Origin: Monosporascus cannonballus | Taxonomy: Eukaryota > Ascomycota > Sordariomycetes > Xylariales | DNA: 64,000 bases | NCBI GenBank assembly: GCA_004154925.1 | Contig: QJNS01000180.1 | Location: 101,243 to 165,242, forward strand | Direction of reading: 5' to 3' | Shown: positions 12,927 to 25,331 of the stretch, one piece after another | Numbering within the stretch: the stretch's first letter is position 1 | Layout of the letters: every line of letters starts with the position of its first letter | Position numbers and translations under genes: made by a program | The notes under the pieces: model-generated | Databases searched by the model: none | What the model was told of the DNA's origin: nothing | What the model saw: the letters and a program-made list of their open reading frames with translations, nothing else

Positions 12927-13062
12927 AGATTTCGTAATAATCTCAATAATCCCGTTTTTTATAGATTTCGTAATAATTTTAATAATCCCGGTTTTTCGTA
13001 AATCTTACCATAATCCTAATAATCCTGTTTTTCGTAGATTTCGCAATAATCCCAATAATCCT
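12927..13062. repeat. 36-37 bp tandem repeat, four degenerate units, in the D LTR region
   Basis: Units start at about 12927, 12963, 13000 and 13036, each a variant of AGATTTCGTAATAATCTCAA followed by TAATCCCGTTTTTCGT. They differ by C/T changes and small indels. They occupy the position where the element C LTR carries a different GC-richer segment, so this is probably a U3-type repeat specific to this copy. Confidence 0.7.
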
Positions 13063-13439
13063 GATACGTAACTTTCTTCCTGGTGCTCTACTTATCTTAA
13101 TTGTTTTCCGATACGTTAAGGTCGTTAGATTATAACACAATCCTTTTCCTTTTAAGATTTTCGTTCCGAAAATTTATTTTATAAGTTCTTAATTTATTAT
13201 AACAGGCCGTATTAAAAAACATACTAAATTTTTTTCCTGATCGAAAACTGCTTAACGTAATTTTTTAATGGCCGCGGTACTTTCTGTAAACCCTGTTAAG
13301 ATAACGCCTTAGTTTTATTGCGAACGAAAAAAAATTAGAATGCAAATTGGCCGAAAACGACTTTTCTCGTTATTTGTTTTGTATCCAAAATAACTAATCC
13401 AACTATGACGTACGTAATCTTAGCCCAAAGTAGCTGTAA

Positions 13440-13720
13440 CGCATTACCGCTTAATACCGAAAACTGGAACTGGAGTTGGAGGCCGCTAAGGAAAAAGCTA
13501 ACCGGGTTATTTCGAAGATTAACGTTCGTTTGCGTCGTTTGCGTAAATAAAAGAAAATGTGGTACGATAAGATAGTAAAAGCCGGATTTCGTAGTTTTAA
13601 TAATCTAGCAGAACTGGAGAAGTTGGAACGTAAGGAGCGAATAAGAGCTGCGAAAATCACGTTAGTAACGTCTGTTAACTGGTCCAACATTAAATTTACG
13701 AACTGGTCGATTATTAACTA
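13440..13720 (+). pseudogene. Antisense coiled-coil ORF relic in element D
   Basis: On the + strand, opposite to the element's pol, a nearly open frame reads YRKLELELEAAKEKANRV, ISKINVRLRRLRK, stop, KKMWYDKIVKAGFRS, then NNLAELEKLERKERIRAA. This is a clear charged coiled-coil pattern ending in an ELE-LER-type helix, followed by a short tail to a stop near 13721. The corresponding region of element C (15720-15960) is homologous. It is less RIP-damaged than the rest, with only a few stops. Function unknown. Confidence 0.55.
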
Positions 13721-15032
13721 AGGGGTTTTCGATTTTGCCGCTTTCGACGTTGTTAGTGAAAGTTCTTTAACAGGCGTTGGGCGTTCATAAGATTCTTGGC
13801 TGGTTCCCAGGTGTTTTCGGAATTTGGGTGTTTTTTTATTTGATCAGATATTAGATAAATCCATCTTCTTTTCGTATATCGAATATTTTTTCTATTTCGT
13901 ACACCGTATTATTCTTTACCTTTATATTGTTTTGTACTGTATGTATCTTGATTATATCTGCTGTTAATTCGAATAAGAAAATATGAAAAATTGGATGGAA
14001 TTTGTCTTTTAGTGGAAGTTCTAATTGGTAATTGCTCTTTAAAAATTTCTTAACGATTTTATATAGATCGATATATTTGAAATCGAATTTTTTGCTAAGT
14101 CGTTTCGTTTAAATATATTTTATAGCGAGGTAAATTATTTTTCTCTTTTCGAAAGTTGATCCCTTTAACCGTTTTTCGTTATAATATTTGCTTATTTGGT
14201 TTTACACGAATTTTAATTTTGTTTTTATTTTTTAATGTAATTATCTAAGTTATTTTGCTATAAGGATTGCTTTAATATTGATTAAACCATTATCGCGTAT
14301 TTCTTTATAAATTTTTGAGGTAAAACCAAAGTGTACGTCCGCTAGATTTATTTTAATATTTTCGTGATAACTGGTATTATAAGCTAGCTAGGCAACAGGT
14401 AACTTTTTAACCTAATTATTCTGTTCGTAATTAATATAATATCTTAAATAAATTTCTAAGATTTAATTTATTCGTTTTGTTTATTTATTTGTTTATAGTT
14501 TAAAAGCGCTAAATAACTTATGATTTAGACAGATTTACGTTATAAGACCTTGTCAAAACTTAAATACAAATATTAATCCTTTGTTCGAAATAGTTTTTAT
14601 TAGTAATCCGTATATGCTAATGGTATTGTTGAAAGGGGTGTATGCAGTTTACTCGGCATTTGTGTTTTTATAGTATGGTAGAAAATAGGAATATTTCGTA
14701 AATCGATCGACAAATACGAAAATATTGTCGTAATATATTTTTATAACGAAATTTTCTATCATAAAGAATTTAATAATAAAATCGAATATAATTAAATATT
14801 ATAGTCGTTTTGCAATTAATAATAGCTGTAACTTTTCGTATAGTTTATATCGTCGTATTTTAGTTTTACTATAAAGGTCGTATTATCGTATATATTTTTA
14901 TATTATTAACTCTATTCTAAGAAATTAATCGGTTCGTTATAACTTTTTTAAGGTTTTGTAAATTTCTGGATATATATTTATTTAATCTTTATATATTTTT
15001 CGTACCAACCTTTCTTACTATCTTTGTAGAAC

Positions 15033-15403
15033 TGTGACGAGCTATAGGGTTTAACCAACTATTAAACCTTAAGTCGACGGGTTTATGTTGGCAGGAGTAT
15101 CGTGAGAATCTGAGCAATAAATACAGTAACGTATCACGTCTCGTAATACCAAGGGTGCCTTAAGTAACGATGTTTTATTGCAAGCTGGTGCTATCTAGAT
15201 TATGGAGGTAATAAACGTATATATCCTGATTCCTTTATTACTGCTTATTTTTGTTCAGCAGAGCCCTGCTAAGCAGTTGCTTGGTGCTGCTCAGTTGTAC
15301 TCAGTTGAGACCCGTTAAGCATTGATCACGTAACCTTGAACTAGTGTAGCTTGTGATCTTGGCTGGACCGTTTTTGTAGGCCCAGCTGACTTAGGTTGTA
15401 ATA
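15033..15403 (-). repeat. 3' LTR of element C (little RIP)
   Basis: Reads TGTGACGAGCTATAGGG at its left edge. It keeps almost normal base composition, unlike the right-hand LTR, in which the same positions read TATAATAAGCTATAAGG. The inner half holds AGCAGAGCCCTGCTAAGCAG and TCTTGGCTGGACCG, shared with the other LTR. Confidence 0.85.
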
Positions 15404-15474
15404 CGATTTTCCCTTTCCCTAAATTTTGCCCTTAAGATTTTTTCTTTTCCTTTTGGTAAGCCTTTTCTTTTTAA

Positions 15475-16075
15475 GATGTCGGCTTGCGTTATTAAAAACC
15501 GTCGTCAGGTCCTTTCGTCCATTACGCGACGTCAAAATCTGCTTTTTATTTTTAACGATTTTAATTTTGAAATTATGCCGTATTTTTTATGCTTTTTTAA
15601 AAGGTGGAAATGCGAAATAATAAAAAACGTTTCCAAATGTAAGGCGTATATTAAACGTAATTATTCTTACGATAGTAACGGCGTTCTCTTATTTTTTTTA
15701 AAAAATATTTGTGCCGAAAATTAACGTTTAAAACGTAAGGAGGTGCTGGCGGAAAAATGTTTCTTAAAATTGCAAAAACGTTATTAATAAGAAATAAACA
15801 AGGCCATTACGCGGTTAATTCGTTTTCGAAAACAGAAAACGTTTTTTCGTTCGAAAGGTATTAAAATGGTATAGCAAGAATTGTAATCGCTGGAAGAACT
15901 GGAAAAGCAGGAGCGTTAGAAGCAGGCCAACGCCGAGGTTTTCTTAGCCGCCTTAGCTTTTTTCTTTAAGTTGTCCGGCGTTACCTAGCCGTTAGACCAC
16001 GTTAATTAGGACATAATTATATCCGGCAGTTCCGTTATTGTTAATAAAAATTCTTTAATAAACGTTAAGCGCTAA
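15475..16075 (+). pseudogene. Antisense coiled-coil ORF relic in element C
   Basis: Starting from a Met at 15476 (MSACVIKNRRQVLSSITRR), the + strand frame runs antisense to the element's pol. After one stop at ~15722 it continues as KRKEVLAEKCFLKLQKRY, two stops, EINKAITRLIRFRKQKTFF, RSKGIKMV, then SLEELEKQER and KQANAEVFLAALAFFFKL, with stops at RIP-type positions, ending near 16075. The middle is homologous to the frame in element D. The lysine/leucine/glutamate periodicity suggests a coiled coil. The unbroken ancestor would have been roughly 200 residues. Its role is unknown to me. Confidence 0.55.
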
Positions 16076-16079
16076 TAAG

Positions 16080-19000
16080 ATTTTTAGCAGGTTCCTAAGT
16101 ATTTTCAGAATTTGGATATTTTTTTTACTTAATTAAGTACTGGGTAAATCCGTTTTGTTTTCGTATGTCGAATATCTTTTTTATTTCGTATATTTGTTCG
16201 TTTTCCATTTTTACGTCGTTTTATGCCGTATATATTTTAATCGTATTCGTTGTTAATTCGAATAAGGAAATATAAAAAATTAAATAAAATTTAACTTTTG
16301 GTTAAAGTTTTAATTAATAATTGTTTTTTGAGATTTTTTAGCGATTTTATATAAATTAATATATTTGGAATCGAGTTTTTTGTTAAAGTTTTTTATTTAA
16401 ATATTTTTTGTAACGAGGAAAACCATTTTCCCCTTTTCGAAAATTATTCCTTTTAATTTTTTTTAATTATAATACTTATTTATTTAATTCCGTACAAGTT
16501 TTAATTTTATCTTTATTTCTTAATATAATTATCGTAATTATTTTAACGTAAAAATTATTTTGATATTTATTGGGCCATTATTACGTACTTTTCTGTAAAC
16601 TTTTAAAATAAAACCAAAATTTGCGTTCATAAATATTATCTTAATATTTTCGTAATAACTGGTATTATAAGCTAATTATACGATTAACAATTTTTTAATT
16701 TATTTATTTTATTCGTAATTAATATAATATTATAAGTAAGTTTTTAAGATTTAATTTATTCGTTTTATTTATTTATCTGTTTAAAGTTTAAATACGTTAA
16801 ATAACTTATAATTTAAGCCGATTTATGTTATAAGACTTTATTAAAACTTAAATACAAATATTAATCTTTTATTTCATATGATTTTTATTAATAATTTGTA
16901 TATATTAATAATGTATTTAAAAAAAGTATATATTAATTATTTGGCGTTTGTATTCTTATAATATAGTAAAAAATAGGAAAATTTCGTAAATCGATTAATA
17001 ATTACGAAAATATTATCGTAATATATTTTTATAACTGGAATTTTTAATATAAAAAGTTTAATAATAAAGTCGAATATTACTAAATATTATAATCGTTTTG
17101 CGATTAATAATGGTTGTAATTTTCCGTATAGCTTATATCGTCGAATTTTTACTTTAGCGCAAATATTATATTACCGTATAATTTTTTGTACTATTAATTT
17201 TATTTTAGGAAAAAAATATATGTATTAAAGTTGCTTTAAGGTTTTGTAAATCCCTGGATATCCATATAATTAATATTCGTATATTTTTCACATTAGATTT
17301 TTCTGATATTCTTTTAGAATTTGTATTTTATTTGTTTTTTGGTTTTCTAGGAGATTATCGTTATGGTATTAAATTTTCTGATACATATCGCAAGGTATTG
17401 CCCGAATTGTCGCAATTTGTCGTAGCCGTAAATATTGTTTTATAATAATATTAAAAATTATATGGCTAACTTTAACCAATTCTTTTTTCGAAATCTAATC
17501 GCTTGCTTAAAATATTTGCTTGGTTATTTTTTAATCCTTTTTTATAAATAATAACGAAGTCGAAATTCGCTAATTTTTCCGCATATCTTAATTATTATCC
17601 TATAAATTTCTTAATCGTGGTAAATCGGGTAAGATTTTAATAATTCGTATAAACCTTAATCTGGTACAAACTTCCCTTTAGGAAGTACCTAAATTCTCGA
17701 AATGCTATAATAATGGCCATAAATTCCTTATCTGGAATACCGTAATTAAATTCGGCTTTTTTTAATTTGTACGAAAAAAATACAATAAGGTGCAGTTTGC
17801 CTTAATTATTTCGTTATTTAATTATTACGCCTAACGTATAATCCGAAATATCGGTTTTTAATTTAATGGAACGGTTTAAATCGTATATAATTAGTATTGG
17901 CTTGCTGGTAATCGCATCCTTAATATCCTAAAATGCTTTTTCCGTATCTGGCGTTTATTTAAATTTCTTTTTTTTTTTCGCAAAATTCGTTAAGGATATA
18001 GTTATCCTGCTAAAGTTTCGAATGAACTTCCTGTAATAATTGGCGAATCTAAAGAATACCTATACCTTTTTAACTGTTATTAACGTTTGCTATTTTGTAA
18101 TTACAGCGATTTTCTTAGGGTTTATCCTAATATGTCCTGGGGTAATAATATATCCCAGATAATTTACTTCCTATATATAAAACTAATTTTTTTTTGCGTT
18201 AATAAATAACTTTACGTTTTATAAAGTTTGAAAAACTTTATAAAAGTATCCTGCATATATTTTTTTTATTTCCGAAAAAATAAGAATGTCGTCGAGAAAA
18301 CATACCAAGAAAATATTAAAATATTTTCGTAATATGTAATTAATTATTCGTTAGAAAATTAATAATATATTCGTAAATCCTATTAATATAACTAAATATT
18401 TAAATAATCCGTATTTCGTTTTAAAGGTTATTTTTTATTCGTATTTTTTTTTAATTTTAATAAGGTTATATCTATTTTTAAAATCGAATATTATAAACTA
18501 TTTGGTTCCGTAAAATTGGTCTTTTATTTCTGTAATTAGGGATAATAATATTCGATCCTTAACGGTAACGTCGTTCAATTGCCGATAATTAATCATAAAT
18601 TGCAATTACTTATTTTTTTAGGTACGAAAAATATTGCATATCCTGCTGGTAATTTCGAAAGTCGAATCCATCCTTTCTATAGCCAATCTTCCGGGTATTC
18701 TTTGAAAATACGTAATTCGTTTCCGTTAAAATTATAAATAAAGTAAAACTTTATCGAAAATCTTTTTTTAAAAATTATCTTATAATCCTATTTGCTATAT
18801 TTTAATAATTTCGTATCAAGCTCCTTCTTAAAAAGCTGCTTATATCTATAATATTTTGGTAATATATTAATTAGATCTTTTAATTCCTTGGGCTATTATT
18901 TTCGTTATTCCAAATCCTTATTCAGTTACTTTAATTTCGCTTTAATAATAATAATAATACGTTATATTTTTTTCTAATACCCGTTTTTTTCTTATATTTT

Positions 19001-20700
19001 GTTTCTTTAGGTAATAAGGTATTTATCGTATCCTTATACCTGCATTCGTCGTTATTATCGATCGAATATTAAAATCTTAACTTTTTTTTCCCTTTATTAA
19101 CAAAAAATAAAACGAATTTTACCTGGCCAGTTCCGCCGTTAATTAAAATTCCGCACTGGCGTATTTATGGTAATCCTAAGATCATATTATAATTTCCGAA
19201 TAAAACGATATTAACATTAACTATTTGGTATCGTCCTTTAATAAAAATCTCAAAATAATTAATTTCGCGTATAATTTTTTCGTTATCGTAAACTAATTCC
19301 TGATTTTCGGCATTCGTCGCTATATAAGGTTCCAATTTATATCTCCATAACAATTTAAGCTTATTAATTATATCTGGTATAATATAATTTCTGTCCAAAG
19401 CTCCGTAATCCATTATTGCGATATATTAATGCGTTTTAATTCGTATATCCAAAGTAATAAAGTTATTAATATTTTTTATTTTTACGTTTAAAACCTTTCT
19501 TAGGAATTTCCTTTAATTTCTTTAGGTTTCGTTATTTTACGGCTTTTTTATAAGTAACATTTTTCTTTTAATTTTTATTCGAATTTATTAAACCTTATTT
19601 ATGTTTTTTCGTTTAACGCGTTAAACTGCTATATTTGTCATTATTGCTGACATATTATTCCTTTAAGCCGTATTAGTTATTCTTAGTTTTTCTATAATTC
19701 TTTTCTCTATCGAATAAATTATTTTTTTATATTTGCAATTATATTCCATTATACGTCGTTTTAATTATTATTCTAGAAATTTTTTATAAATTAACGTATT
19801 TTTTCCTTAATAGCTTTTTTTTTCGGAGATCCGTAATAATTTTCTAATAATGCTTTTTTACCGTACGCTGGATTAACTCCTTTTCCGTTTGGTGATTATA
19901 TTTTCCATAATGATAAAAACGGTTTTCCTACGGGCATTATTTTCCTTTAGGCCAACTTTTTATCTTAGCTAACTGTTAAATATTTTTTAGGGCTATAATT
20001 CGAAGTTATTAATACCATTACTTATTATTTTTATTATACCCGGTACGGTTTGGAAAATCGAATCCCTTATAGTATATACGGATAATTCGTACATAAATAT
20101 ATTATTTTCATTTTTCGTAATCGGGATATTTTCGTCGTTAATAATATATGGCGTATATTTTACCGTATCGATCGGGTATTCCGGGGCAAAGTTTTTCTAT
20201 CTAATCCCGGTGTTCGTATAGCTATCCCTGTAACGTTTTTTGCTGTGTTCGTAATGCTTATTAAGCCAGCTTTCTGGCTTTTCGTATTTTTCGTCGAATT
20301 TCTTATCGTAATAGTCCCTGTTAAATCTTTTGTCGTAGGCCTAATACGTATTCGGCTTAAATTATGTTGATAACTTTACTGTCGTTTTCTTGATTATTTC
20401 TGGATTATCTTTCCGATATAGGGGTCCAGTTATTTTGTCGTAACTTTTTGGGTTTTTTACATTTATAAACTTTATGTCCTATTTTACCATAATTAAAGCA
20501 TTTAATTTGGCTCCAATTTTATCTATAAGTAACGCCGAATTCCATAAATCCTGGTGCCGTTTTATAAAAAGTAAAAGGTGTATTTCGTTTTTTCCCCTGG
20601 TTAAACTTATTATATCCCGAACGTAAGGCATATTATCCTTTTTTTTCCTATCGTTTTTCAAATAATCGATTGTTAATCTTAATTACCTTTACGATATATC
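16080..20700 (-). pseudogene. Element C gag-pol relic
   Basis: Minus-strand frames give, from right to left: a CCHC knuckle (CFNYGKIGHKVYKC, 20505-20461); a region with protease-like character near 19400-19170; an RT catalytic box FLDDILIFSE near 18310-18270; and RNase H (YKLKKAEFNYGIPDKEFMA near 17790-17660). Integrase should lie at 16100-17400 but I could only follow fragments. Order and motifs fit Ty3/gypsy. Stops and frameshifts throughout. Confidence 0.75.
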
Positions 20701-21365
20701 GGTTTAGGGCAATTAATCGTTTAATTCGAATAATTTTATCCTTTATATTATCCTTTAGCTTTTTATAAAATATATCGATAAGGGCGTCGGCTTTATCGTT
20801 TTTTCATCCGGCCTTAACCGCGAAACTTTGAAGGTTACGGCGTACTTGGACGCGGATTTTTTTTGTCGGAATTACAGGAATTATTAAACTGTAAATCGTT
20901 CTTTATCCGGATTGCCGAAATTATCGCGCATTTTATTTTCGAAATTGATATAAATTAAAAAGATTTTATTAATAAAATCTTCCTTATTTACTTTTCTTAT
21001 TTTTAGAAAATTTCTTATAATGGGTTCAAACTAATTAACCGCATTTCCTATTAGGCATATTCCTACTGCTAGAACTAGATCCACTGAATCATTAAGGTTT
21101 AAGAAACGAAAGTAAATTCGCGCTTAAGTTAAGAAAGTTTAAAAATTACCTTTTTTATCGTAAGGTTTTGGTTTATTTTGATTTTATACGGGCAAGAAAA
21201 AGTTAGGTAAATAGCGTAACTCTAAGCTGTTAAACTTCTTTCTCCAGCTTCCGAATTCGAGCCTAAAACTATTAAATAAGGGTTTTTTAAATGCTAATTA
21301 ACATTTTTAACAATATTAAATATTGCTCAAAATCTGACGATATTATTGAACAAAAGCTTATAACG

Positions 21366-21736
21366 TATAATAAGCTATAAGGTTTAACCAATTATTAAAC
21401 CTTAAGTCGACGGGTTTATATTAATAAAAATATCGTAGAAATTTAAGCAATAAATATAATAACGTATTATATTTCGTAATATTAAGAATACCTTAAGTAA
21501 CGATATTTTATTATAAGCTGGTGTTATTTAAATTATGGAAGTAATAAACGTATATATCTTGATTCTTTTATTACTGTTTATCTCTGTTTAGCAGAGCCCT
21601 GCTAAGCAGTTACTCAGTGCTGCTCAGTTGTGCTTAATTGAAACCCGCTAAGCACTAATTACGTAACCTTGAACTAACGTAGCTTGTGATCTTGGCTGGA
21701 CCGTTTTTGCAGGCCCAGCTGACTTGGGTTGTAACA
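21366..21736 (-). repeat. 5' LTR of element C
   Basis: Aligns along its whole 371-bp length with 15033-15403. The left half is C-to-T/G-to-A shifted while the right half (about 21590-21736) is nearly unmutated, ending GGGTTGTAACA next to the AGAAC target duplication. Confidence 0.85.
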
Positions 21737-21833
21737 AGAACTTGTATTTTATTTATTTTTTGGTTTTATAAAAGACTGTTGTTATATTACTGGAGTTTGT
21801 AATACATATCAAAAGGTTGTCACAGTTTCAAGT
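21737..21833 (-). mobile_element. Element D (part 2), resumed after the element C insertion, truncated at 21833
   Basis: Begins with the second AGAAC target copy and aligns with element C's interior at ~17328-17425 (TTGTATTTTATTTRTTTTTTG, then ACATATC, TTGTCRCARTTT). The alignment ends where a different LTR starts at 21834, so the remaining 5' part of D is missing or displaced. Confidence 0.6.
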
Positions 21834-22142
21834 TGTCATGACCCAACACGCTTGGCACGACTAGAAACTGTCAAGGAAGTGGGGACATCCCGGATCACGT
21901 GACCATAAGGATCGCTAGGAAACCGTGAACGGTATATAAGATACGATCGTTACCATACTTTAGATAATTTCAGTTTGCAACATTTATCAATATTAATCGT
22001 TTGTAATAAAGCATTTTTGGTATTACGAAACGTAATACATTATTGTATTTATTGCTGAAATTTCTACGATATTCCTGCTAATATAAACCCGTTAACTTAA
22101 AGTTTAATAATTGGTTAAACCGTTTAACTGTTATACGTTACA
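21834..22142 (+). repeat. LTR of element E (plus strand)
   Basis: A 309-bp segment from TGTCATGACCCAACACGC to TATACGTTACA. The first ~150 bp have normal composition and contain a TATA-like box (GGTATATAAG near 21935). The last ~110 bp are, in the opposite orientation, homologous to the outer part of the element C LTR (ATAAACCCGT...TTTAATAATTGGTTAAACC). In coding orientation both LTRs therefore share their 3' ends but differ in U3. No matching target duplication was found, because the right-hand partner is uncertain (possibly 24240-24545). Confidence 0.65.
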
Positions 22143-24545
22143 AATTTTTATTTAATAATATTATGATAACGTTTCAAAAGTTTAAATATTTTTAAAACAG
22201 ATTTTTTATTAAATTAAATCTGATATAAATTATTAAAGTTTTAGTAATTTTATTACAATTAAGAAATTTATAAAACTACATTTATAATATGTACAAAATA
22301 ATAGATTTTAATTTCATTATTATTTATAAAAAGCTTTAAAATAAGAAAGTCAATATCTTAAATAAAGGACTAGGTTTGTAACAAAAATTCATTAAATTTA
22401 ATTATATAATTTTTAATAATATGTTTAAAATGTTTACGCTTATATTAAATTATAATATTATAGATTATAGCATACGATATATATAAAAACAATAAGAAAT
22501 ATAATAATATTTTACTAAGAAAATGAAAAATTAAAAAATAAAAAGGTTTTTCAAAAATTGTTTAATAACTTTAATATATTATATATACAACTATTATTAA
22601 TATAAGTATTTAAAGATCGATAAAACTATTAAGTTTATTTAATAGACCTATCGATATTTTAATTTACAAAATAACTTAAAAAATATAACGATAATATAAT
22701 CTTTATATCAACACTAAGATATAACGATGGAGAACTTGAAAAGAATTAGAATTATTATTTTTTTAAAAAAAGAAACATAAAATTTGATTACGAGAAATTT
22801 TATTATTAAACTTATTTTATTTAAAAATCTAATAACAACTCTAGATTACGATAATATCTTTATAATTGTTAATAAAGCTATAAAGTCCTTTTATTTTTTT
22901 ACTTTAATAAAAAAATACGAATATCGAATAAATAATATATATATATTTAAAAGCTTTTTAAATGAAAATACATTACTATATAAATTTATAATTAATAGAA
23001 ATTTATATTTAAAGGTTTAATACAGCTTTATAATATAAACCTGCTTAAACTATAAATTTTACAATATATTTAAGTTTTAAATAAAGAAATAAATAAAAAA
23101 GATCAATCTAAGTATTTAAACCTGATTTACGATATTATATTAAGTATATATCAAAAACTTAAATTAAAACTTATTTATTCAGTAATACATTTATAATACG
23201 TATTATTACGATAGTGTTAAACTAATTTAATTAAACGTTAATATTGATTTTATCAACGATATTTATCAAGATACACATAATAAATTTATTAATATTAAAA
23301 TTTAAAAAAGTTGAAAATTAAATTTCGAAAAAGAGCAAATAATTCGCTTCCTTACTAAAATAATATTTTAAAAAACCATATAAAATATGCGATTTTAAAT
23401 ACATCGATTAATATAAAACCTACTAAAATACGTAAAAATATAATTGCAAATTAAACCTTTTAACAAAAGTTAACCTGGATCTAGTTTTGTATTTTCTTTT
23501 ACTCGAATTAATAATAAATAGTATTATGGTCCTTAAGAAATAAAATATTATTAAAATAAAAAACGAATATATGTACGAAATAGAAAAAAGTCTGTAAAAA
23601 ATCCTATAAATACCCACCACTTATTTAAAAAAAGTTTCACTAATAATAATAGAATTAAAATTCGCATTGTAATTAACGTCTTATAAGTGCAAAGCTTACG
23701 GATTAACCGAATTCTAATTGATAACGTTTATATCTCCAAAGACTTAAATCTTTATTATGGCCTTTATTATATAACGATTAAAATCGTCGAGTTCGTCTAG
23801 AGATTAAAGATACGGTTAACAAACTTAATATCATCCGTTCAATATTATTACTGTTAACGATAAATATAAACTAACATATTAAAAAGTTTAATACAGCTTT
23901 TTTAATAATTAATTTTTAAAGAACGAATTTTAATAACGTAATAATTAACTATAAAAATAGAAACGCTTATCTTATTTTATAATCGATTACAAGGGATATA
24001 TTGTTTTTATTACAACAGCCTTTTTTTAATATTTGATATATAAAACCTGTAAAAGAATAAAAAATAAATACGGTATAATTTGTAGACTTTTTAATCAAAT
24101 CAAATGAGCTAAAATAAAACGTTATTTAATTTTTCGAAAAAGACATTTACAATATAGCCAAATATATTTAGAAAAAAGTTGTTAGGAAAAGAAATTTAAA
24201 GTTAAAACTTTTGAAAAAAGAAAAATTATATTACAACTTAATAAAATATAGCCTTTAAAAACGGTAGCGATCGAAATAGTTCAAATATCAAACAAATCAG
24301 GTTCTATAATAAATTGCTAACTTACTAGTAATAAGTTAATAAACTAGAGAAAATATATACGCTCGTTATTTCTATAATTTAAATAAAACCAGCTTATAAC
24401 ATAATTTTACTTTTAAAAATATCTTCAATATTACGAAAAGTAACTATGTTACTGATTACTTAAAATCTCACAATGTTTTTGCTAATATAAATTCCTACAT
24501 TTAAAGTTTAATACTTAATTAAACTCTTAGTTATTATATTATACC
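22143..24545 (+). mobile_element. Element E interior: internally deleted gypsy relic with integrase trace
   Basis: Near 22840-22900 the + strand reads LDYDNIFIIVNKAIKSFYFF, which resembles the integrase segment YDSIFTIVDRxTKxxxFxP of Ty3/gypsy elements. RT and gag are not visible, and only ~2.1 kb separate the LTR at 21834 from a diverged LTR-like segment near 24240-24545 (AATATTACGAAAAGTAACTA, later GCTAATATAAATTC and GTTTAATAC), so most of pol has probably been deleted. Very AT-rich. Confidence 0.45.
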
Positions 24546-25038
24546 CTTTATTATTTTAATTTCGTTTACATTATATTAGTTCCGTTATTTAATAACCTTA
24601 ATTTTTAATAAAGCGAAATCGTTAAATAAAACATTAATAAAAATCGAAAAAGCGTTATTTAAACGCTTATAATTAATCGTCGTACTTTTAAAAGTTTTAA
24701 TTTTAAAATAATTACGTAAAAGTCGGATAACTTAATCTTCTTTTAACGTTTAAGTTTATCGTTATTAATAAAAAAGCGCTATGCGTATAAGCAAAATCGC
24801 GAATAAATAGTATATAACTTAATTAATTCTATATAACAACTTAATCTATTAAAACCTCTTTTTGAATTTGTAATAAGTTTTGATAAACTCTATTAAGTTT
24901 TTATTTCTTTTATACATTTTAAATACGGCGTAATATATATTGTTTATTAACCTTTTAACTTTTTCAAGTTAAATTTAAGAAATTTTTACGTTTAATGTTT
25001 TTAATTATTTGTATTATATAAAATTGAGTAAAAGTTAT
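24546..25038. other. AT-rich spacer between elements E and F
   Basis: Highly AT-rich, no LTR edge, coding relic or RNA gene that I can recognise. Probably older RIP-degraded repeat. Confidence 0.4.
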
Positions 25039-25043
25039 ATATT

Positions 25044-25331
25044 TGTCACGGCGCTGTACGTCTCTTGGGTTTCTGGGAGATATTCTGTTGTTGTACGAGG
25101 AAGAAAGAAAAGAGCTATTTAGCAAGCGCGTAGAGTCAGATATAAGGAACATCAGTTATATGTTCATTGATAACTAGTTATAGGTACTCTAAAACGCGCA
25201 CTGCACTTTAAGGTAATCTAATCCCGGAATATATATATTCCGATCAAAGGGAATCTTTCGTATATATGCTGCTAAAGCACTCTTTGCTAACTAATATATC
25301 TCTTTAACACTTTACAGCATTTACGGTAATA
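25044..25331. repeat. Left LTR of element F
   Basis: The first ~110 bp (to ~25150) have normal composition and the last ~60 bp are C-to-T shifted; in the right LTR the pattern is reversed. Flanked on the left by the ATATT target copy. Confidence 0.65.

Larger units (their letters stand above)
12712..15032 (-). mobile_element. Element D (part 1): minus-strand Ty3/gypsy relic, 3' LTR plus pol 3' region
   Basis: Starts with an LTR-like sequence (TGTAATAGCTAGGCGG, 12712) whose first ~190 bp align with the LTRs of element C (GGTTTAACCAAYTATTAAACC, then ACGGGTTT, ATACAGTAA, AAGC). Beyond ~12905 it differs, holding a 36-37 bp tandem repeat. From ~13400 to 15032 the sequence aligns with the interior of element C at ~15720-17330, in the same orientation. 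It stops exactly at the target site of C and resumes at 21737, so D was the host of C. RIP-degraded throughout. Confidence 0.65.
15033..21736 (-). mobile_element. Element C: Ty3/gypsy LTR retrotransposon on minus strand, inserted in element D
   Basis: Two 371-bp LTRs, 15033-15403 and 21366-21736, align base for base with C/T and G/A differences. A perfect 5-bp target duplication AGAAC lies at 15028-15032 and 21737-21741. Coding relics run on the minus strand: zinc knuckle near 20505-20461 (FNYGKIGHKVYKC), RT YLDDILIF-box near 18310-18270, RNase H near 17790-17660 (AEFNYGIPDKEFMAIII), integrase after that. The 5' LTR is therefore the right-hand one. An extra + strand frame lies between integrase and the 3' LTR (left). 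Coding capacity is destroyed by RIP. Flanks on both sides match C's own interior, so it landed in a relative (element D). Confidence 0.85.
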
